Source: JAHEKD01 sp965204695 (lineage in GTDB: Bacteria > Pseudomonadota > Gammaproteobacteria > Arenicellales > JAHEKD01). Taken from it: a DNA stretch of 64,000 nucleotides. Under the pieces are notes generated by a model. That model was not told the DNA's origin. It saw only the letters and a program-made list of their open reading frames with translations, and made no database searches. Below are positions 60,427-64,000 of this stretch, one piece after another. The position numbers were made by a program, and so were the translations under genes. Each line of letters starts with the position of its first letter. Position 1 is the stretch's first letter. The stretch is taken from NCBI GenBank assembly GCA_965204695.1, contig OZ242007.1:2480001-2544000 (forward strand), written 5' to 3'.

Positions 60427-61224
60427 ATGAATAATTCTCTTTGGCTTAAAGAACCGTTAAGCGATTTGTACAATGGCTTTTTACGATGGCAAATTTGGAT
60501 TAAATTAGCTTGGTTTGAAATACGTAATCAATATTCAAGAAGCGTCATTGGTCCGTTTTGGATAACCATTAGCACTACAGTCATGGTACTAGTATTCGGT
60601 ATTTTGTATGGCGATTTGATGGGAAGAAAACCTTCGCAGCATTTACCTTATGTGGCAAGCGGATTAGTAATTTGGTTACTATATTCCGAAATCTTAATAT
60701 CTAGTTGCAAAACGTTAATCAGCAACGGTCGATTAATCCAACAAATTAAGCTGCCCTATTCCATCTATATTTACAAGGCCGTAAGTCAGATCTTCATCGG
60801 TTTTCTTCATAATGCAGTTATCATCCTTGTGATTTTTATTGTATTTCCGAATTCGTTTGGAGTAAATCTGCTGGCGTGTGTTTTAGGTCTGGTATTGATA
60901 GTTATCAACAGCATAACTTTGAGTTTTATATTTAGTATCGTTTCTTTGCGTTTTAGGGATTTTCCTCCTATCGTTGCTGCATTTATGCGTCCCATGATGT
61001 TTCTCACCCCGATAATTTGGGATGCTGATATGTTCGCGGAGAGAGCGGCCTTCGTTTTGTATAATCCTTTTTATCATATCATTGAGGTTGTCAGGGCGCC
61101 ATTGTTAGGAGAGTCACCACTGTTTATGAGCTGGATGGCCGTTTTGGGAATGACTGTGATATTCGCATTATGTGCGATCGCTTTGTTTACTAAATACTAT
61201 AAACGAATAGCCTATTGGGTTTAA
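60427..61224 (+). CDS. wzm: Polysaccharide ABC export permease (Wzm-like)
   Basis: This 265-residue ABC-2-type permease has six membrane segments. It shows the family start FEIRNQYSRSVIGPFWIT and the later LNPFYHI-like block LYNPFYHIIEVVRAPLLGESP. It exports O-antigen or capsule repeats across the inner membrane with the ATPase encoded five bases downstream. It is the first gene of the locus. Confidence 0.93.
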   Translation: MNNSLWLKEPLSDLYNGFLRWQIWIKLAWFEIRNQYSRSVIGPFWITISTTVMVLVFGILYGDLMGRKPSQHLPYVASGLVIWLLYSEILISSCKTLISNGRLIQQIKLPYSIYIYKAVSQIFIGFLHNAVIILVIFIVFPNSFGVNLLACVLGLVLIVINSITLSFIFSIVSLRFRDFPPIVAAFMRPMMFLTPIIWDADMFAERAAFVLYNPFYHIIEVVRAPLLGESPLFMSWMAVLGMTVIFALCAIALFTKYYKRIAYWV

Positions 61225-61228
61225 ATGA

Positions 61229-61981
61229 ATGGCGGTTATTGAATTAAATGAGGTTTATGTAGATTTTCCTGTTTACAATTCTAAAGGGCGTTCCTTAAAG
61301 AGTTCAATAATTAAGGCTACTACAGGGGGGAAAGTGGCATCTGAGCCTGGGGCGATCACTGTTCGAGCATTGAACAATATCGATCTGAAAATTAATGCGG
61401 GTGATCGATTGGCATTACTGGGACATAATGGAGCAGGTAAATCTACATTGCTTCGGGTAATGGCAGGTATCTTTTATCCGACTTCCGGGACAGTCAAAGT
61501 TGAGGGCGTCATCAACACTATGTTCGATGTCAATATTGGTATTTCACCTGAAGCTACTGGCTGGCAAAATATTGAGGCTCGGGGGATCATTCTTGGTTAT
61601 AGTAGCTCGGAAATCGAAAGTCTAAAATTAGATGTGGCAGAAACTAGTGGTTTAGGGCACTTTTTGGATATGCCACTTAGAACTTACTCTGCAGGTATGC
61701 GTATGAGACTGGCTTTCTGTGTTTCAACATCGGTTAATCCTGATGTTTTGTTGCTCGATGAGGCAATTATGGCAGGTGATGCTGATTTTTTAAAAATGGC
61801 GAGACAAAGGCTAAACAAACTTATCGAAGTCTCCAATATTTTGGTTTTAGCCTCGCACTCCCAGGTAGTATTAAAAATGTTCTGTAATAAAGGTGCACTA
61901 TTGAATCATGGTGAATTAGAGTTCTTCGATGATATAGATGAAATGCTCGGTGCATATAACCAACAAATGAACCAAAAATAA
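61229..61981 (+). CDS. wzt: Polysaccharide ABC export ATPase (Wzt-like)
   Basis: This 250-residue ATPase has Walker A GHNGAGKSTLLRVMAG (about 70), signature YSAGMRMRLAF (about 152) and Walker B VLLLDEAIMAGDADF (about 172). It lacks the C-terminal carbohydrate-binding domain of E. coli O9a-type Wzt, so it is more like KpsT or Rhizobium-type. Its partner is the permease upstream. Confidence 0.93.
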   Translation: MAVIELNEVYVDFPVYNSKGRSLKSSIIKATTGGKVASEPGAITVRALNNIDLKINAGDRLALLGHNGAGKSTLLRVMAGIFYPTSGTVKVEGVINTMFDVNIGISPEATGWQNIEARGIILGYSSSEIESLKLDVAETSGLGHFLDMPLRTYSAGMRMRLAFCVSTSVNPDVLLLDEAIMAGDADFLKMARQRLNKLIEVSNILVLASHSQVVLKMFCNKGALLNHGELEFFDDIDEMLGAYNQQMNQK

Positions 61982-61982
61982 T

Positions 61983-64000
61983 ATGTCCAAAACATCAAAC
62001 CATGCAATTCAACCTATTATTTTGATAGGTGCACATCGCTCGGGTACCTCAGCGATTGCTTCGGTCATCGAAAAAATGGGTGCCTGGTGTGGTGAACCTA
62101 GAGAAATGCTGTCTGCCCAGGCTGATAACAAAAAAGGGTTTTGGGAGCGCACAGATGTTGTTAATTTGAATGATGAAATTTTGAATTTCGAAGGACTAAA
62201 TTGGTATTCTAATATCGATGGCATTGAAGAAAAATCATTAGAAAAATTAAGGGAGTTGTTTGCGCCGAAAATTAAAGCCATTTTAACTAAACTTAATCAA
62301 CACTCAGCCTGGTTATTAAAAGATCCCAGATTCTGTTTAACTTGGCCAATATGGGAGTCTTTTATTGAAGAGAAACCCATTTACATTCATGTCTACAGAC
62401 ATCCACTTGAAGTTGCAAAATCTTTACAAGCACGTAATAGAATGCCTATTTCACTTGGTTTGCGATTTTGGTTAACTCAATTACTTGCAATGATTAAATT
62501 GGCAAACAATGAGAACCAGATAACAATATTGCATGGGGAATTAGTGACAGAACCATATCAAGTAATCAGGCAACTAAATCTAGAATTACAAAGACAAGTG
62601 CCAAATCTAAGAACTTTAGAGGAAAAAGAGGTAAGCAAGCTTTTTGATAACAAGCTGGTTCATCAAAATTCCGAATCACTAACCCCAGATGATCTGCCTC
62701 AAGATATTATTAAGGTTTGGGAACTTCTCAATAATGCAGATACTGAAAACATAAAAAATTATGACTTAACGAATATTCCTGTTAATCATGAGATTTTTGA
62801 TTTATGGGAGTCATTTTATGCTCAGAGTCTAGAATTAAATCAATTAAGTTCAATCAATACTGAACAATCTAACAATATCAATAAATTAATAGAAATAAGA
62901 GATGCACTTGAAGATGAAAAAAAACAAATCCAGAACAGTTTTGAGAACACACATAGTGAACTTAATCGATTCAAGTCTTGGGGTGTCGAGTTAAGTCAAG
63001 CCAATTCGCAATTAAATCAAGCTAATTCAGAATTAAATCTAGCTAATTCAGAATTAAATCTAGCTAATTCAGAATTAAATCTAGCTAATTTACAACTAGA
63101 TCAAAAGCTACAGGCGATCTTGAATTCCACCTCCTGGAAAATTACAAAGCCAGCTAGGTTATTATTAGATTACTCTAAGAATTATTTGAAAAAATCAATT
63201 AAATTAGTTTTACCAGGTGTTGCCAAAGCACTTCGGAATATCTACCAAATTATCCCAATCTCACATAGCACAAAAGTAAAATTTAAAAATAGGGCATTCA
63301 AATCCTTTCCAAGATTGTTCTCGAAATTTCCAACTTATAAGCTTTGGGAGCTTAGTCATGGTGGCGTTCAGGAAAAGTTATCTAACAACGAAGTCATCAC
63401 AGATATTGATAAATTCCCAGAGTTTCCGGACTTAAACGATGCAAGAAAATTATCTGTTCAACTAGCCAAGCGTCTATCAGCAAAGCCCAAAGTGTCTATT
63501 GTGATCCCTGTGCATGGACAGCTTAAATATACAAATATGTGTCTTGACTCATTAGCTAGAGTGAAAACGGCAATCGCTTTTGAAGTAATCCTGATTGATG
63601 ACAAATCTCCAGATTCCTCAAATCATTTTCTCAGCCAAGTAGAAGGTTTAAAACTTGTTACCAATGAAGAAAATCAGGGTTTTATTCGTTCTTGTAACTT
63701 AGGTGTAGAAAATGCACAAGGAGAATATATTGTCTTCCTAAATAACGACACTCAAGTAATGGAAGGCTGGTTGGATAATTTGGTGCTGACTTTTGATGCA
63801 GTTTCTGATGCAGGATTGGTGGGGTCCAAGTTAGTTTATCCTGATGGTCGTTTACAAGAAGCAGGCGGAATCATTTGGAATGATGGATCTGCCTGGAATT
63901 ATGGTAATGGAGCTGATTCAAAAGATCCCCAGTTCAATTATTTGCGAGAAGTTGATTATTGTTCGGGTGCTTCATTGATGATTGAGAAAGCATTATTTAA
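61983..64000 (+). CDS. Sulfotransferase/glycosyltransferase fusion, 3' end beyond window
   Basis: The open frame from ATG 61983 runs past the window edge and exceeds 672 codons. The N-terminal 280 residues look like a sulfotransferase: PIILIGAHRSGTSAIASV (PAPS 5'-phosphosulfate loop) and HVYRHPLEVAKSLQARNRMP (3'-phosphate site). Then follows a coiled coil with 21-base tandem repeats (63003-63107). From about residue 500 a GT2 domain begins (PKVSIVIPVHGQL, EVILIDDKSPDSS, YIVFLNNDTQVMEGWL). It likely modifies or extends the exported polysaccharide. It follows the ATPase by one base. Confidence 0.88.
   Translation, partial: MSKTSNHAIQPIILIGAHRSGTSAIASVIEKMGAWCGEPREMLSAQADNKKGFWERTDVVNLNDEILNFEGLNWYSNIDGIEEKSLEKLRELFAPKIKAILTKLNQHSAWLLKDPRFCLTWPIWESFIEEKPIYIHVYRHPLEVAKSLQARNRMPISLGLRFWLTQLLAMIKLANNENQITILHGELVTEPYQVIRQLNLELQRQVPNLRTLEEKEVSKLFDNKLVHQNSESLTPDDLPQDIIKVWELLNNADTENIKNYDLTNIPVNHEIFDLWESFYAQSLELNQLSSINTEQSNNINKLIEIRDALEDEKKQIQNSFENTHSELNRFKSWGVELSQANSQLNQANSELNLANSELNLANSELNLANLQLDQKLQAILNSTSWKITKPARLLLDYSKNYLKKSIKLVLPGVAKALRNIYQIIPISHSTKVKFKNRAFKSFPRLFSKFPTYKLWELSHGGVQEKLSNNEVITDIDKFPEFPDLNDARKLSVQLAKRLSAKPKVSIVIPVHGQLKYTNMCLDSLARVKTAIAFEVILIDDKSPDSSNHFLSQVEGLKLVTNEENQGFIRSCNLGVENAQGEYIVFLNNDTQVMEGWLDNLVLTFDAVSDAGLVGSKLVYPDGRLQEAGGIIWNDGSAWNYGNGADSKDPQFNYLREVDYCSGASLMIEKALF
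63003..63107 (+). repeat. Five tandem 21-base repeats coding a heptad coiled coil
   Basis: The unit AATTCAGAATTAAATCTAGC plus T is repeated five times (two central copies identical, outer copies degenerate). It encodes heptads of the type ANSELNL. Exact in-frame tandem units suggest copy-number variation without frameshift. Confidence 0.9.

Noticed and set aside
1..64000. CRISPR arrays or tRNA genes
   Set aside because: No regularly spaced direct repeats and no recognisable tRNA cloverleaf or CCA-ended gene was found by reading; a tRNAscan and CRISPR search could confirm.

Overview
The window is AT-rich bacterial chromosome from a gammaproteobacterium. The gene repertoire fits this group: gpsA-secB next to trmL, the hslR-hemW-hemJ run, prlC, DUF1244, SelO and EnvC/CtpA. 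Copper resistance, a betaine-type transporter and sulfur-linked PLP metabolism would suit a free-living, possibly marine species. I cannot name a genus. I saw no tRNA, rRNA or CRISPR array.

Layout. (1) 1-7263: a copper or metal island. A leftward operon (DUF4396 membrane protein, small Cys/His-rich protein, CopA, CopB, CopI-like cupredoxin, then a gene cut by the window edge) is controlled by a divergent MerR-type metal sensor through an operator at 4022-4040. An amidase and a second multicopper oxidase follow. (2) 7516-13185: one 1889-residue gene joining two serine-hydrolase domains, a CHAT caspase-like protease and a TPR-like tail. (3) 13.6-24.2 kb: selO, an alpha/beta hydrolase, a LysR regulator divergent from a D-cysteine desulfhydrase/cysteate lyase-type enzyme, a ProX-V-W-like ABC importer, glutathione reductase, DUF3047 and cupin genes. 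(4) 24.4-31.9 kb: an ExbB/MotA plus ExbD/MotB-like stator pair with a long coiled coil, pdxJ, DUF302, a DsbA-like protein, an FAH-family enzyme, prlC and DUF1244. (5) 32.0-37.3 kb: molybdenum cofactor genes (moaE, moaD, moaB, moaA), a Nudix gene preceded by a Moco-riboswitch-like leader, a Crp/Fnr regulator, and a DUF1353 lipoprotein gene split by a frameshift. (6) 37.5-41.2 kb: YfaZ-like outer membrane protein, then hslR, 2-hydroxyacid dehydrogenase, hemW, hemJ and trmL packed as an operon.

(7) 41262-52288: the most unusual region. An 11.0 kb integrative element has entered trmL at codon 17-18. The host gene is split into 41214-41285 and 52284-52697, and removing the element at a shared AATAT core restores exactly 153 codons. 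The element carries a complete but divergent 153-codon trmL (51641-52102), which could replace the function it destroyed. Its other contents are a tyrosine recombinase, a second recombinase-like gene truncated by an IS3-family element (itself interrupted by an IS256-family element with an 8-bp target duplication), a decayed NTF2-like gene, a 1279-residue Cap4-like nuclease/STAND NTPase resembling Avs antiphage proteins, and an orphan Xre/MbcA-type antitoxin.

(8) 52.7-58 kb: a Tat-type secreted protein, gpsA, secB, a membrane rhodanese, envC and ctpA. (9) 58.1-64 kb: an exported beta-propeller-like protein, an SGNH hydrolase, then a surface polysaccharide locus with a truncated CDP-glycerol transferase-like gene, Wzm/Wzt ABC exporter and a large sulfotransferase/glycosyltransferase that runs off the right edge. 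Several families of palindromic intergenic repeats are scattered through the window.
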